A stretch of 64,000 bases of DNA from contig JACEEZ010025355.1 of the NCBI GenBank assembly GCA_016584305.1, positions 104,501-168,500 on the forward strand, read 5' to 3'. A program made the translations under genes and the position numbers. This DNA comes from Chionoecetes opilio. Lineage: Eukaryota; Arthropoda; Malacostraca; Decapoda; Majidae. Under the pieces are notes generated by a model. It was not told the DNA's origin and did not search any database. It saw only the letters and a list, made by a program, of their open reading frames with translations. Every line of letters begins with the position of its first letter. Position 1 is the stretch's first letter. This document shows positions 43,300 through 53,494 of this stretch, piece by piece.

Positions 43300-43505
43300 A
43301 GGGGTCATATGGCACTCCCCCCAGGACGAGGAGTTGAGAGTGTAGCACTACACTTTGGGAGTGGAAGCGTGGACACTGCAGCAGAAAGTGTTCAATAGTC
43401 TCCGGAACATTCATGCACCAAGGGCAGTGGGGGTCAGGGGACAGACGGAGGCGATGCAGGTGAGCCGTGAGCGTTGTGTGCCCTGTCCGACTGGCCGTGC
43501 ACTGT
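43300..43505 (-). pseudogene. I/R1-like LINE zinc-knuckle fragment
   Basis: On the minus strand the codons read HCPWCMNVPETIEHFLLQCP followed by RFHSQS, a CX2C...HX4C knuckle found at the C-terminus of I/R1/jockey-type retrotransposon proteins. The fragment is short, without the polymerase. It is related to the tandem repeat at 16,339-16,690 and probably to the 3' end at 32,920. Confidence 0.6.
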
Positions 43506-44160
43506 GCAGTGATGTAAACAAACCTCCCCTGTAAACGCGTACACTCACGCTTACTAATCTCTTTTTTGAGGGCTGGGAAAGTGATTGATGGTATTCATCT
43601 GTCAGACTATGTCCTCCAGATGTTGAACTCTGGATCTATTCTTCGTTACATTGAAAAATGTAAGGAAAAAGGGAATATAGATCCATAAAACATACCGCGG
43701 CACAAATGGAAGGACATCACGACTCTGCTTGGCGGCGATCTGCCAGGCTTATTACTCCAGTGATATATACCACTACCTTGCGAGCTTGAAAAGTATATTT
43801 AATCACTCTACCCATGTCTACAATTCTTAAGGACTAGTCAATTAACACTGCAGTTTAATACACTGCTTAAGCACTGCAAACATAGTAATAATAATGAGCT
43901 GCAGCTACTACTGTGTGTGTGAGAGGAACGGTGATTGTGGTGTGCGGGAGCGGAGGCCGGCGGAGAGAGCCTCACCCAGTCGCTTACACAATCAGTGAGT
44001 ACTGAGGGTGGCGCGGTGCTTATACCCCGATTGATGATGATATTTATTTAGTTAACGCTAATTTATGCATGGTGCTAATTCATTTATCAGAAAACGAAAT
44101 ATATCAATGGAAAGCTAATCTAATTTCGCTTCTACTAATGCAGCCCATTAACTCTTATAA
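43506..44160. other. No gene seen (interior of C2)
   Basis: AT-rich sequence without a recognisable frame or repeat. Small open frames near 44,069 run into the poly-A of the following SINE. Confidence 0.4.
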
Positions 44161-44161
44161 A

Positions 44162-44293
44162 ATTCCTGCCTGCGTCACCACGAGCGAGGGCCAACCATTA
44201 CAGCCCTCGAGTACAAGGCCTACCCACCCCTGGAGGTCACTGCCAAACGGCACTATAGGCACAAAAAAAAAGAAAAAAAAAAAAAAAAAAAAA
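44162..44293 (+). repeat. SINE 3' end with long poly-A, inside C2
   Basis: CCTGCGTCACCACGAGCGAG, CAGCCCTCGAGTACAAGGCC and CCTGGAGGTCACTGCC lead into A30. It matches the SINE in C1 and lies at the same distance from the family C right end. Confidence 0.75.
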
Positions 44294-44712
44294 CGTGAAG
44301 GAAGCAGCGTGAGACTCGGGGAGATAATGCGCGAAAGTCGGGATGGTAAGAATTTAGGACTCAGCGCGAAACTCGAGTATCGTGAAACTCGCATAGCGTG
44401 AAACTCGGGAGGGTACCATAGTTTGGAATCAGTGCCACTTAATGAACATTTATAATGAGCAACATTAGGCACTCCCAAAACGAGTTTTAGCAGCTGCTTG
44501 ATCACTGTGGAGGATTCCTGCACTGAAGTGTTCAACACAACCTCAGTGCAGGTCTGCTACAAGGATCTAGGGCTGCAATCTGTAGATGATGAACTCTCAC
44601 AGACATTCAAAGGTGTGTCTGAGAATGTAACTGCTACTGACCTGTAATATGTTACAATTATCAAGGACCTATGAGCTGATTCTCTTTGCGGCTTGAAGAA
44701 AAAAAGTACATA

Positions 44713-44843
44713 CAGGGAGGTCCCGAAGATACGAGCAGTTGGGTTCCACCTGGCATACTCGTAAAGCGAAATCTCGTATAACGAAACACATAACTAATGG
44801 TAAAATATAGGTTTGGTTCCAGGACCCCATCAATTAAAAAAAG

Positions 44844-44887
<44 letters not shown>

Positions 44888-45517
44888 CATGTTTTTGAAG
44901 CTAAAATAAACTATAGCAAACACAACAAACACACATCGTCTATATTACCCACACTGTACTACCTATTCTGTAGAAAAAGCATTCTGAAAGAGAAAATAGC
45001 ACACAAAATAACATAACTGCACATTAATTAAACATAAAACATGCATAACAAGCTAAAAAGACGTCGTAATGTAGGGGACGCTACGTGATACAAGAGAAGG
45101 TAGTGTAGCGGTCCCAAGGTTGGGGCCTCACACCTGCTAATTACCCCTAAAGGTCAGGCCGGGCCATATGCTTAATTACCCTTCAGGTCACGCCTTGCTA
45201 GGGGTGACCTGACTGCAGTCCCAAAGTTGGAGCCCCACACCTGGCTAATTACCCCTAAATGTCAGGCAGCTCCATATGCTTAATTACCCTTCAGGTCACG
45301 GCTTGCTAGGGGTGACCTCACTGGGGTCAACCAAATCCCCCTTGTCCAGACAGGGTGTGGTATGGCGCGCATTTTGAACTTGATAATTTTACTCACCCCA
45401 GTTTGAATGTCGTATCATTGGAATTTCTATCTCGTATATTGAAAATAGACCCTAATTTACACATCTCGTATCATCGGATTCTCGTATACCGAATGCTCGT
45501 ATAACGGGACCTCCCTG
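44713..45517. mobile_element. Family A element A5, TA duplication, with A40 run
   Basis: Ends CAGGGAGGTCCCGAAGATAC / TATAACGGGACCTCCCTG are flanked by TA. It is inserted at the same TA of the zinc-finger block that element E occupies in block 2 (AGTACATATATGTTATC empty in block 1 at 6,286). The poly-A run at 44,846-44,885 replaces the short AAAAAAGAAGAAAAA of A4. Confidence 0.9.
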
Positions 45518-45726
45518 TATATGTTATCATAATGAAATTATCAGGTGCCATGATATGCGGAATGCTGCACGAAAGATGAGAGGGCAGTGTGATTGAATAC
45601 TTGAGGGAGCAAGGAAGGGTGGGAGAGTTAAAGGACTGCAGTGTGCAGGAAGGTACTGGATGTTGGTATCCGTTGAGGGAAAAAGTTTGTCCCTCTGTAA
45701 CCATTACTTCCATCTCAATGAAGGTT

Positions 45727-46311
45727 CTATGTGGCATGTTTTCTGCGCATGTGATACTTTAGGCTCTCCCTATGAGAGGCCCGGTAGGGACACTGGGAAC
45801 ATGGGAAAGGCTTCTCCCCGGTATGGACTCTGATATGCTTCACAAGATTAGCTTTCAGTGAACAGCGATAATTACAATGGGGACATTGGAAAGGCTTCTC
45901 CCCAGTATGGACTCTGATATGCTTCACAAGGCTAGCTTTCAGTGTACAGCGATAATTACAATGGGGACATTGGAAAGGCTTCTCCCCAGTATGGACTCTG
46001 ATATGTCTCACAAGATCAGTTTTCAGTGAACAGCGATGATTACAATGGGCGCATTGGAAAGGCTTCTCCTCTGTGTGTTTCATCCCGTGGTGTGTAAAAT
46101 TGCCCCTGTGGGTAGTTTTGTAAGGACAAAAGGGACACTGGTGTTCCTTGGTGGACTGTTTGGTGCCATCATGAGAGGCATCATCCCACACTATACTGGC
46201 AAAGGATGGCCCACTTTGCTGCTGCCCTTCCCCAGTGCCAACCATCAGCTGTTGAGAGAGACTTTGATGAGGCAAGCAGTCAGTCATTCTAAGAAATGTG
46301 AAAGTCCACAT
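45727..46311 (-). CDS. C2H2 zinc-finger protein or terminal exon, copy ZF3 (5 fingers)
   Basis: The 194-codon frame has the shared 58-residue leader, then five intact C2H2 fingers at residues 59-79, 87-107, 115-135, 143-163 and 171-192, ending KHAT before the stop. Helix residues -1/2/3/6 are H-G-N-H, L-T-D-R, L-A-S-K, L-A-N-K and H-E-S-Y. This copy has no internal stop and keeps every zinc ligand, so it is among the best candidates for a working unit. The same acceptor-like CTTTCACATTTCTTAG lies over codons 3-8. Role beyond sequence-specific nucleic-acid binding cannot be told. Family A element A5 sits 210 bases downstream in the 3' flank. Confidence 0.82.
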   Translation of the reverse strand: MWTFTFLRMTDCLPHQSLSQQLMVGTGEGQQQSGPSFASIVWDDASHDGTKQSTKEHQCPFCPYKTTHRGNFTHHGMKHTEEKPFQCAHCNHRCSLKTDLVRHIRVHTGEKPFQCPHCNYRCTLKASLVKHIRVHTGEKPFQCPHCNYRCSLKANLVKHIRVHTGEKPFPCSQCPYRASHRESLKYHMRRKHAT

Positions 46312-47065
46312 AAATCTTAATTAAGGCGTTTACAATAGAATTTTGTTTATTAAGTCTGTGTTAAGGTGTAAAGAAATCAATGAAAAGATCAACAGAAATG
46401 AGTTGTGTATTTTGGCTGGACAATGTGAAATGCAGCTTTTCTTGCGTTATCTTGAATGTGAATATTAGTCATAATCAGGGGATATTTAGTCTGTGAGAGC
46501 TCCTTAAGTTATAGAAGTAAGGATGAAATATGATCAGGTCTAGTTAGTACTATGAAATTCCAAGATGATAATAAGCAGAGTGCAAGAATGTAAGAAATAC
46601 AAGTGATAGATTCAACACCAAAGAAAAACAATGGTACTGAAGACCCTAAATAAGAAACTTTAGATGACAAATTTTAGCAAACTAAAGCTTATTCGTTATC
46701 ATTACAATGGAATTAAAGGTAATCGGAAGTTAAGGGGATCGGACTCAAATTCTGGTGAAAAATTTCTTGGCTTTATTCTGTTCTTCATTCATTCTGGCTT
46801 CATTCCAAGCTCTGGCTACATCAGAGCAAGGCAAAATCTGCTGGCCTGAAGAGAGTAACATTCGTGTCCCAGTTCACAATAATCAAGCACAATTTTGGAT
46901 ACGAGGCCAACAAATTCCTGGAATTCTTTGGCTTTTCCTCAACATCCCAAGCTGTGACTTCAAGGAGGAGAATGGATAAAATCAAAACATCAACTAGGTA
47001 AACACACTAAGAAGCAGAAAAGGACAAGAGAAAAGGCAACACCTGGCTGACCTGACTACAAGCCC
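46312..47065. other. Zinc-finger block 3: 5' flank and junction with the 47-kb segment
   Basis: No gene seen. The sequence is block flank to about 46,720, then continues into sequence shared only with block 5 (58,660-59,340). It contains the junction AGAGAAAAGGCAACACCTGG, which is identical at 59,338. Confidence 0.5.
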
Positions 47066-47066
47066 G

Positions 47067-47252
47067 GTGGCTTTGATGTGGGATCGTCCGTGGCGACAAG
47101 GAGGTGCTTGGCTACCACTGACACCCTACCTTCAAGGGATAATATGTTGTTGCATAGACCACTGTATCTCTGGACTGTTTACGCGCCAGTGTTTTGAAAT
47201 CGCCAGGCTGCATAGGGGCCCTACTGGTCCCATCTACATACATCGTCCTTGA
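47067..47252 (+). other. Small open frame (61 aa) kept identical in both segment copies
   Basis: The frame begins MALMWDRPWRQGGAWLPLTP and ends PTGPIYIHRP. The second copy at 59,377-59,562 has the same codons. Because the whole surrounding segment is nearly identical, this says nothing about selection. I do not recognise it; it starts with ATG and has four cysteines in the middle. Probably not a gene. Confidence 0.2.
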
Positions 47253-47269
47253 CTGTACCGAGAATGCAT

Positions 47270-48345
47270 AAGTGTGGTTGGGGTGTGGCTAAGGTGTGGT
47301 GGTGGTGGGGTGAAGGTGTGGTGGTGGGGGTGGGGTGTGGTGGTGGGGGTGGGGTGTAGTGGTGGTGGTGGGGTGGTGGTGGGGTGCGAGATACTGGGAG
47401 ATGAGAGGAAATTATGTGGAATGGTTGTGGGTGGGGGTGGGTGGTTATAGTATGGTAGTGGGGTAGAGGATGGGGGTTATAGTGTGGTGGGGGGGAGATA
47501 TTGGGGTGTTGTTATAGTGTGGTAGGGGGAGATATTGGGGTGTGGTTATAGTGTGTTGGGGGGAAAGGAGGGGGATAGAATATTGAGGAAGGATAAGAGG
47601 TAGGTGTGGTTATGGTTGTGATAGTGGTGGGAAATATTGGGGCGTGGTTATAGTGTGGTAGGGTGTAGAAGAAGGGGATGGAATATTGTGGAAGGATAGA
47701 GAGAGGTGTGGTTATGGTTGTGGTTGTGGTAGTGGTGGGGGGATAGAAGGCTGGTGTTAGAAGTGGTGTGGAAGTGGGAGTTGTAATGGGTTGTGGTGGA
47801 GTGTGGTTGTGCATGTGGTAGGGAGTGATAGTTAAGGTGGCAGGTGTTGTGAGTGGGTTGTGAGGTGTTTAAAGTGGGTTGTGAGTTGTTATGAGGTGTT
47901 AGAGAGTTATAAGATATTAATAATTATGAGGTGTTGTGAGTGGGTTATGAGGTGTTGTTAGAGTTATAAGATATTAATAATCATGAGGTGTTGTTAGTGG
48001 GTTGTGAGGGTGTTGTGAGTGGGTTATGAGGTGTTGTTAGAGTTATAAGATATTATTAATAATTATGAGGTGTTGTTAGTGGGTTGTGAGTGGTTATGAG
48101 TTGTTGTGAGGGGTTATGAGTGGGTTATAGATTTGATGAGTGGTTATGATGTGTTGTGAGTGGGTTATGATGTGTTGTGAATGGGCTATGAGTAGTTATG
48201 ATTTGTTGTGAGTGAGTTATGAGTAGTTATGATTTGTTGTGAGTGGGTTATGAGGTGTTGTGAGTGGGTTAAGAGGTGTTATGAGTTATAAATGAGTAGG
48301 TTATTAGGTGTTGTAACTTGTGAGTGGGTTGTGAGGTGAGTGAAA
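47270..48345. repeat. G/T-rich minisatellites, first copy
   Basis: Three zones: GGTGTGGTGGTGG-type repeats (47,270-47,400), TATAGTGTGGTAGGG and ATATTGGGG-type repeats (47,450-47,770), and a TTATGAGGTGTTGTGAGTGG-type repeat (47,820-48,345). The second copy is at 59,576-60,651 with only a few indels. Open frames on the minus strand (P/T/H-rich) are by-products. Confidence 0.9.
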
Positions 48346-48407
48346 TCCGAGACGCATCATTAACTTTACCTCATATGGTTTTAATCACCTCACACACACA
48401 CACACAC

Positions 48408-49735
48408 ACGTGGCAAAAATGTGTGAAAAAATTGTGAAGGACAGATGGTTGAAATATTTGGAAGAGACAAACACACTTGCAGGTGGCCAGTTTGGATTTA
48501 GAGGAGGAATGTCATGTACAACAAATCTATTGAGCTTTTACTCGAGAGTGATCGATGTAACACAGGAAAGAGAAGGGTGGGTCGATTGCATTTACTTGGA
48601 CCTAAAGAAGGCATTTGACAAGGTACCTCATAAGAGACTGCGCTGGAAGCTAGAACATGTAGGAGGATTGAAGGGTGGTTTGCTGAAGTGGATGGAAGAC
48701 TTTTTGAGCAACAGAGAGATGAGAACAGTAATAAAAGATCAAAAGTCAGAATGGTGCAGTGTGATAAGTGGAGTTCCTCAAGGATCAGTATTGGCCCCAG
48801 TGATGTTCTTGGTCTATGTAAATGATATGGCAGAAGGAGTAAACAGTTATATGAGTTTATTCGCTGATGATGCTAAATTACTAAGAAAAGTAGAAAGTAA
48901 AGAGGACTGTGAGGATTTACAAAAGGATCTAGATAAGATTTTCAGATGGAGTCAAATATGGGAAATGGATTTTAATGCCAAAAAGTGTAAAGTGATGGAA
49001 ATGGGCAGTAGCAAAAAGAGACAGAGAGGAAAGTATTCGAGGGGAAAAACGAATGGATAATCAAACAAAGGTCGAAAAAGATCTGGGAGTATGGATTAAG
49101 GACAATTTGTCACCAGAGAAGCATATAAACAAGATCACAGGAGATACATACCAGTTGCTGAGGAATATAAGAATGGCATTCAAATATCTGGATGAAGAGA
49201 TGATCAAGAAATTGATAACCTCTCTGATTCGACCAAGGTTGGAATATGCGGCAGTGATTTGGTCACCACATAAAAAGAAGGATATAAGGAAGATTGAGAG
49301 AATACAAAGAGCAGCCACAAAAATGGCTCCAAGCCTGAGAGATTTAACATATGAAAAAAGACTTTCAAGACTAAAACTCCCAACACTTGAGAAAAGAAGA
49401 GAAAGGGGAGATTTTATAGCAGTGTATAGAGCATCAATGGGTCTGGAAAAAATTGATAGAAATGATCTGTTTGTGTGGGATGACAGAAGTACAAGAGGTC
49501 ATGAGAAGAAATTGAAAAGGACAACATGCAAGAGGGATATAAAAAAATACAGCTTCCCTTATAGAAGCATAGAAGCCGGGAAACAACCTTGATGCAAAAG
49601 TGATTAATGCAAGAAGTTTTTCAGGACTTAAAAGGCAAACGGGATAATAGTAGATTTGGAGACGGGACAGTACGAGCACAGCTCTTTTCCTGTATGTTAC
49701 AACTAGGTAAATACAACTAGGTAAATACACACACA
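48408..49735 (+). pseudogene. CR1-like LINE, 3' part with reverse transcriptase (first copy)
   Basis: The 5' truncation joins a CA run. The frame carries AGGQFGFRGGMSCTTNLLSF, CIYLDLKKAFDKVPHKRL, SGVPQGSVLAPVMFLVYVND and the catalytic YMSLFADDAKLL (48,410-49,020). After a frameshift near 49,030-49,050 it carries the thumb EKDLGVWIKDNLSPEKHINK, SLIRPRLEYAAVIWSPHKKK and LTYEKRLSRLKLPTLEKRRE (49,053-49,590). The 3' end has two tandem copies of a 14-mer containing ACAACTAGGTAAAT, in CR1 style. The frameshift differs from the one in the 60.7-kb copy, so each was inactivated separately after duplication, or errors are present. Confidence 0.82.
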
Positions 49736-51560
49736 GCTGTCAGCTGTGTGTACAGATGTGCTCAAGAAGGCTCCTAATACAACTGGCTATTGTGACTGGA
49801 TGCTGTGACCAAACAAGGACGCAGAGGACCCAAAAAGACCTTGAGTACTTACAGGTGAGAGCTGTGCAGTTAAATAGTCTCGTCTCCAAATGATTAGCCT
49901 AAAAAGTAAAAAAAATTGGAAGTAAACAAAGATGGAAGATCCCGCCACGACACCTTTTGACGGTTTTGATACCAAAGAAAAAGACATATTAGGGCTGAAA
50001 ACGAACCAGAGAAGTCATAATGCTAGAAAATATAGTACACGAAATGATGTATAAACTAGAGAAGATGGAAAAGAAAGTGTTCGTACTGGAAAAAGATAAT
50101 ACTATTTTGAAAAATAGAGTGGATGAATTAAATGGTATACAAGATGACGAAAAGGTAGTGAAAATGCATGCAGAAATTAATGCAGTACATAAGAAATGGA
50201 AAATGACACAAGAGGAAATGAAAGATGAAAGAAAGACATGGAAGATAGAACAAGAAAAAGACCAAGAAAGTTTACGTCAGATAATAGAAGATCAAGAAAG
50301 TGAAAAGAAAAATCTGACCAAAGAAGTAGTCAAAGTAATCAAACAAAAGGAAAACTTAGTTAGAGATACGGTGGACAAAAAGAAATGTGTCATCATTTTT
50401 GGTCTCAAAGAAAAAGTGCTGCCCAAGAAAAACATAAGAGAAGAGGAAGAAAAGAAAGTGTCAAAAGAAATATTCATAGTGTAGAAGAAAATAAGTAGAT
50501 AGAAGAAGAAATAGAAGAGATACACAGGTTAGGCAAATATGAGGGGGGAGGGGCCCGCCCCTTAAAAGTTAAGTTTACGTCTTAAAATACAGCACAAGAT
50601 ATATTGTCTAAGGCATGGAAACTGGCAAAGACAGAAGAATATAAGAAAATATGGATAAGAAAAGATATGAATGAGGAAGAAAGAGCCAGTCTGAATGTAC
50701 TGTTTAAAGAAGCCAAAGAAAAAAACAAATTGAGAACGGAAGAGGAAAAAAATTCTATTGGAGAGTTTTAGACCAAAAACTGAAGAAGTGGTATCTAAAA
50801 GAGAAAGAGTAAGAGAAGACAGTTCAAAGGAAAATGAAAAAGGATGGCGGGTATAATGAATAACATCATGACTCAGTGGATTAAAGAGAATAAATACAAG
50901 ATTCATAGGTAGCGAAGAACCATCAAGACTAGATCTACTATTGACGAAAGAACTGTTAGTAATTAGTAAAGTAAATTATCAATGCCCACTTGGAGAGAGT
51001 GACCAAGTACTTATTGAATTTGAAGTAAATGATAGCAAAAAAGAGGGGAGAAGAGAAGAACACAAGAAAGGAAGATACAATTATGGAAAAGCAGACTTTG
51101 ACCGATTAAGAACATTTTTCGGAGAGACAGACTGGAGTAATTTCCATGCAGCAAGGAGTACCCAGAAAAAATGGGATGAGTTCATCCGAATTTACACAGA
51201 AGGAATAAATAGTTATGTTCCAAGGATAGTTATCAGAGAAAAGAAAAAGAATGAATGGTTTAACAGAAAATGTGAATTAGCAAGACTAGAAAGAGAAAAA
51301 ACATGGAATAGTTGGAGGAAAAAAGGAGGTATCAACCTTTGGGAGAAGTACAAAACAACTAGAAATTAATATGTAAGAATCCGAAGAGAAGAAGAAAGTA
51401 ACTATGAGAGGAATATAATAGAAAAATGTAAGAACGAACCGAAACTTTTCTATAGATATATAAATGGAAAATGAAAAACAAGGAAGGAGTAGATAAGCTG
51501 AAGGTAGAAGGCATAGTGTATGAAGATGCATTACAACAGGCTGAGGTGATGAATAAGTGC
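49736..51560 (+). pseudogene. CR1-like LINE, 5' part: ORF1, partial endonuclease, RT N-terminal region (first copy)
   Basis: Directly after the tail of the previous LINE a second element of the same type begins. ORF1 (50,020-50,484, with a probable upstream start at 49,932 in another frame: MEDPATTPFDGFDTKEKD) is a coiled-coil protein of E/K heptads ending in KCVIIFGLKEKVLPKK, and further codons include IHRLGKYEGGG and RPLKVKF, typical of LINE ORF1 proteins. Stop codons at about 50,482 and 50,583 split it. The endonuclease is almost all deleted (junction at 50,853). The region before the polymerase (50,941-51,369: SDQVLIEFEV, YNYGKADFDRLRTFFGETDW, EWFNRKCELARLEREKTW) follows. It is interrupted by the Harbinger-like element at 51,564. 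Confidence 0.8.
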
Positions 51561-51802
51561 TTAAGGTACGTTTTGCTCGGTGCGATTATCGCTCAACGAT
51601 GATCGTTCATGGCTCAACGATGATCGTCAAACGATTGTCTGGGCACTAATTCTTTGTTTTTGAATGGGGCTGTTTTGCTTCGAGCGACTGCCGCTAGAGT
51701 CGCTAACGATCATCGTTGGCTCCGAATAGTCGCACGGCTGGGGGGTGAATATAATCGCAATCGCAAACGAACATTTGAATTGGAAGGAGTGTCTGCGTCA
51801 TC

Positions 51803-51956
51803 ATGGCTCCCAAGTTTACCGATGAACAGGATGAGATCCTTGTGGAGGAAGTTGCGAAACATCCCTCGTTGTGGCAGCTCTCACATCCCAAATACAAGGA
51901 CCAACGAGTAAAAGACAACGTCTGGGCAGAAGTCGCCGCCAAAGTTGCAAAACCAG
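51803..51956 (+). CDS. MADF-type (Myb/SANT-like) DNA-binding exon of the Harbinger-like element
   Basis: ATG opens a frame beginning MAPKFTDEQDEILVEEVAKH and then PSLWQLSHPKYKDQRVKDNV, WAEVAAKV. The pattern (acidic helix, HP-x-LW, HP-x-YKD, W-x-E-A) is that of MADF domains, which in Harbinger elements form the second protein that carries the transposase to the ends. A GGTGAGT donor at 51,956-51,957 ends the exon after AKPG; reading on gives unrelated hydrophobic residues. The remaining exon(s) were not identified. The domain's last helix would lie beyond the splice. Confidence 0.65.
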
Positions 51957-52231
51957 GTGAGTTTGATTCTTGTTTATATTTCACCCAAGGCTTTTTTCGT
52001 TTTGTGTTAATATTTTATGGCTTAATAAAACGCACTGATGTTCAATTGGTCATTCTCTGTTGTATATTTATATAACTTTACAAATTACATTATGTGACTA
52101 TTATATTTACATGAAAGCTCTTGCATTAATCTGAACATACCTATTTTGTAAGTATTTTTTTTATGTCTGTTACTGTTTTTTGTTTAATAACAACCAAGTT
52201 GATAATGGACTCGATGTGCTCTGGTACCGTA

Positions 52232-52892
52232 TTTAACAGTGAAGTCGCCACCTGCAGTGAAGTCGCCAGGTGCCAAATATTACGAATTATAGCCTCACTA
52301 CTGATTTTTATGTGCCACTGAAGATGTTACACAGTAGTTTATATCATGATTGTATAATCTACCCTGTTTCAGCATTGTTTTATGCTTTGTATCTGCAAAT
52401 ATAACTGTTGCGCATTTTGCTTCTCAAGTTTTTCTTCGCGCGATGACAGACAGTAAACAGCAGCTTTTCGGGCGACAGGATGCAGACTTGCCAGATCTTT
52501 CAAACTTTAATAGAATTTATTTTCACGTTGGCAGAGAAATTTTTATATATCCAAGCATCTTCCGCAGCTAATATATATAGAGACTTGTTTTACTTTACCT
52601 CTAATTTCCCTGAATTCCCCAGAGTGGCGACTCAACTGTTGGGTTAAAATACTAGCTGGCGACTTTACTGTAGTAGGTATAGCGAGGTCGCCACTCGGTT
52701 TTATTTTTGTCATTTGTTCATTAATAGCCCTAATATGACACAGATGAAGACACAAAATGACACAGACTCTCCAGATAGCCCCTTCTAACTGTCCTGAAAT
52801 CATAGATGTAGAAATGTAAGTATTAACGCCACCACACGTCTGTAAATAACAAAGAAACGTTGAACTGGCGACTTCACTGTTATCTACGGTAA
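52232..52892. mobile_element. TA-flanked element (relative of L), nested in the Harbinger-like element
   Basis: Ends CCGTATTTAACAGTGAAGTC and (reverse) CCGTAGATAACAGTGAAGTC, with GGTA / TA flanks. The paralogous sequence at 53,058-53,075 (GATGTGCTCTGGTAACAAGT) is the empty site. Inside, GTCGCCAGGTGCCAAATATT is shared with element L. No coding capacity. Confidence 0.72.
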
Positions 52893-53248
52893 CAAGTCGG
52901 AACTAGGCTTTGTAACCTTAATTTATTTATACGTACCGTATTTTATTTATATGAAAGCTCTTGCATTAATCTGAACATACTTATTTTGTAAGTATATTTT
53001 TTATGTCTGTTAATTACTGTTTTTTGTTTAATAACAACCAAGTGATAATTATAATTGACTCGATGTGCTCTGGTAACAAGTCGGAACTAGGCTTTGTAAC
53101 AAAAAAAATAGCTGTCTCGTTGAAAATCGCATAGACACAGACGCTCGAAGCAAAATAGTACACCCTCTATTATCGTGCAGCGATAATCGTTGAACAATCA
53201 TCGTAGAGCGATAATCGTGATAATCGCACCGAGCAAAGCGTACCTTTA

Positions 53249-53494
53249 CAGACTGTATTTACAAGAGAAAGTGAATTTAAAACAAAAAATATAATAGCAA
53301 AAGAAAATATAATGGAAGACATAAAAGTAAGACGTAATAGAAGTAAAACGGCTAATGGAAAGTAAAGATGTGAGAAAAGCCCCGGGTCCAGATGGAGTGT
53401 CAAATTGGATAATGAAAGAGTGCAGTAACCAACTAGCAGGAAAGTTACATAGTGTAATTGAGAGTTCACTTATCTCTCCACTGCCTCTCTATCG
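53249..53494 (+). pseudogene. CR1-like LINE RT N-terminal codons after the Harbinger-like insert, truncated
   Basis: The LINE resumes with QTVFTRESEFKTKN and reaches the RT motif MESKDVRKAPGPDGVSNWIM (53,355-53,480). At about 53,494 it ends abruptly and zinc-finger block 4 begins (GCACTGAAGTGTTCAACACA). The rest of the polymerase is missing here. Confidence 0.72.

Larger units (their letters stand above)
32216..44418. mobile_element. Element C2, 12.2 kb including nested inserts
   Basis: The left end CAGTACCCTCCCGAGTTTCG and right end CGTGAAACTCGGGAGGGTAC are family C termini, flanked by TA (32,214-32,215; 44,419-44,420). Block 1 at about 5,995-6,010 (CTCTAGTAGTTTGGAATC) and block 5 at about 57,105 lack it. 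Subterminal parts match C1, including a SINE 3' end near the right side at the same relative place. The rest is a nest: elements R, L, H2, A4, hAT1, N, a foldback, I, P3, hAT2 and G. Confidence 0.8.
27418..47000 (-). repeat. Zinc-finger block, copy 3, expanded to about 20 kb by inserts
   Basis: Block sequence resumes at TTAACTTGTCTGATCAGG (5,293 in block 1) and continues through 27,555, 29,126-29,492, 32,011-32,215, 44,419-44,712 and 45,518-46,980. The gaps are family A elements A2 and A3, element C2 and element A5; each is absent from block 1 at the same position. The block then joins the 47-kb segment. Confidence 0.85.
51564..53245. mobile_element. PIF/Harbinger-like element with MADF exon, TTA duplication
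   Basis: Ends AGGTACGTTTTGCTCGGTGC and (reverse) AGGTACGCTTTGCTCGGTGC are flanked by TTA (51,561-51,563; 53,246-53,248). Removing it joins the LINE codons NKCL and QTVF. Subterminal CGATTATCGCTCAACGATGA-type motifs repeat. TTA target plus a MADF/Myb-like protein is the PIF/Harbinger signature. No DDE transposase frame is present, and a 130-bp direct repeat (52,110-52,230 and 52,945-53,085) and a nested element suggest internal rearrangement. Confidence 0.85.

Noticed and set aside
47512..47814. P/T-rich open frame on the minus strand (also 59,544-60,122)
   Set aside because: Low-complexity product of the G/T-rich minisatellite, identical in both segment copies.
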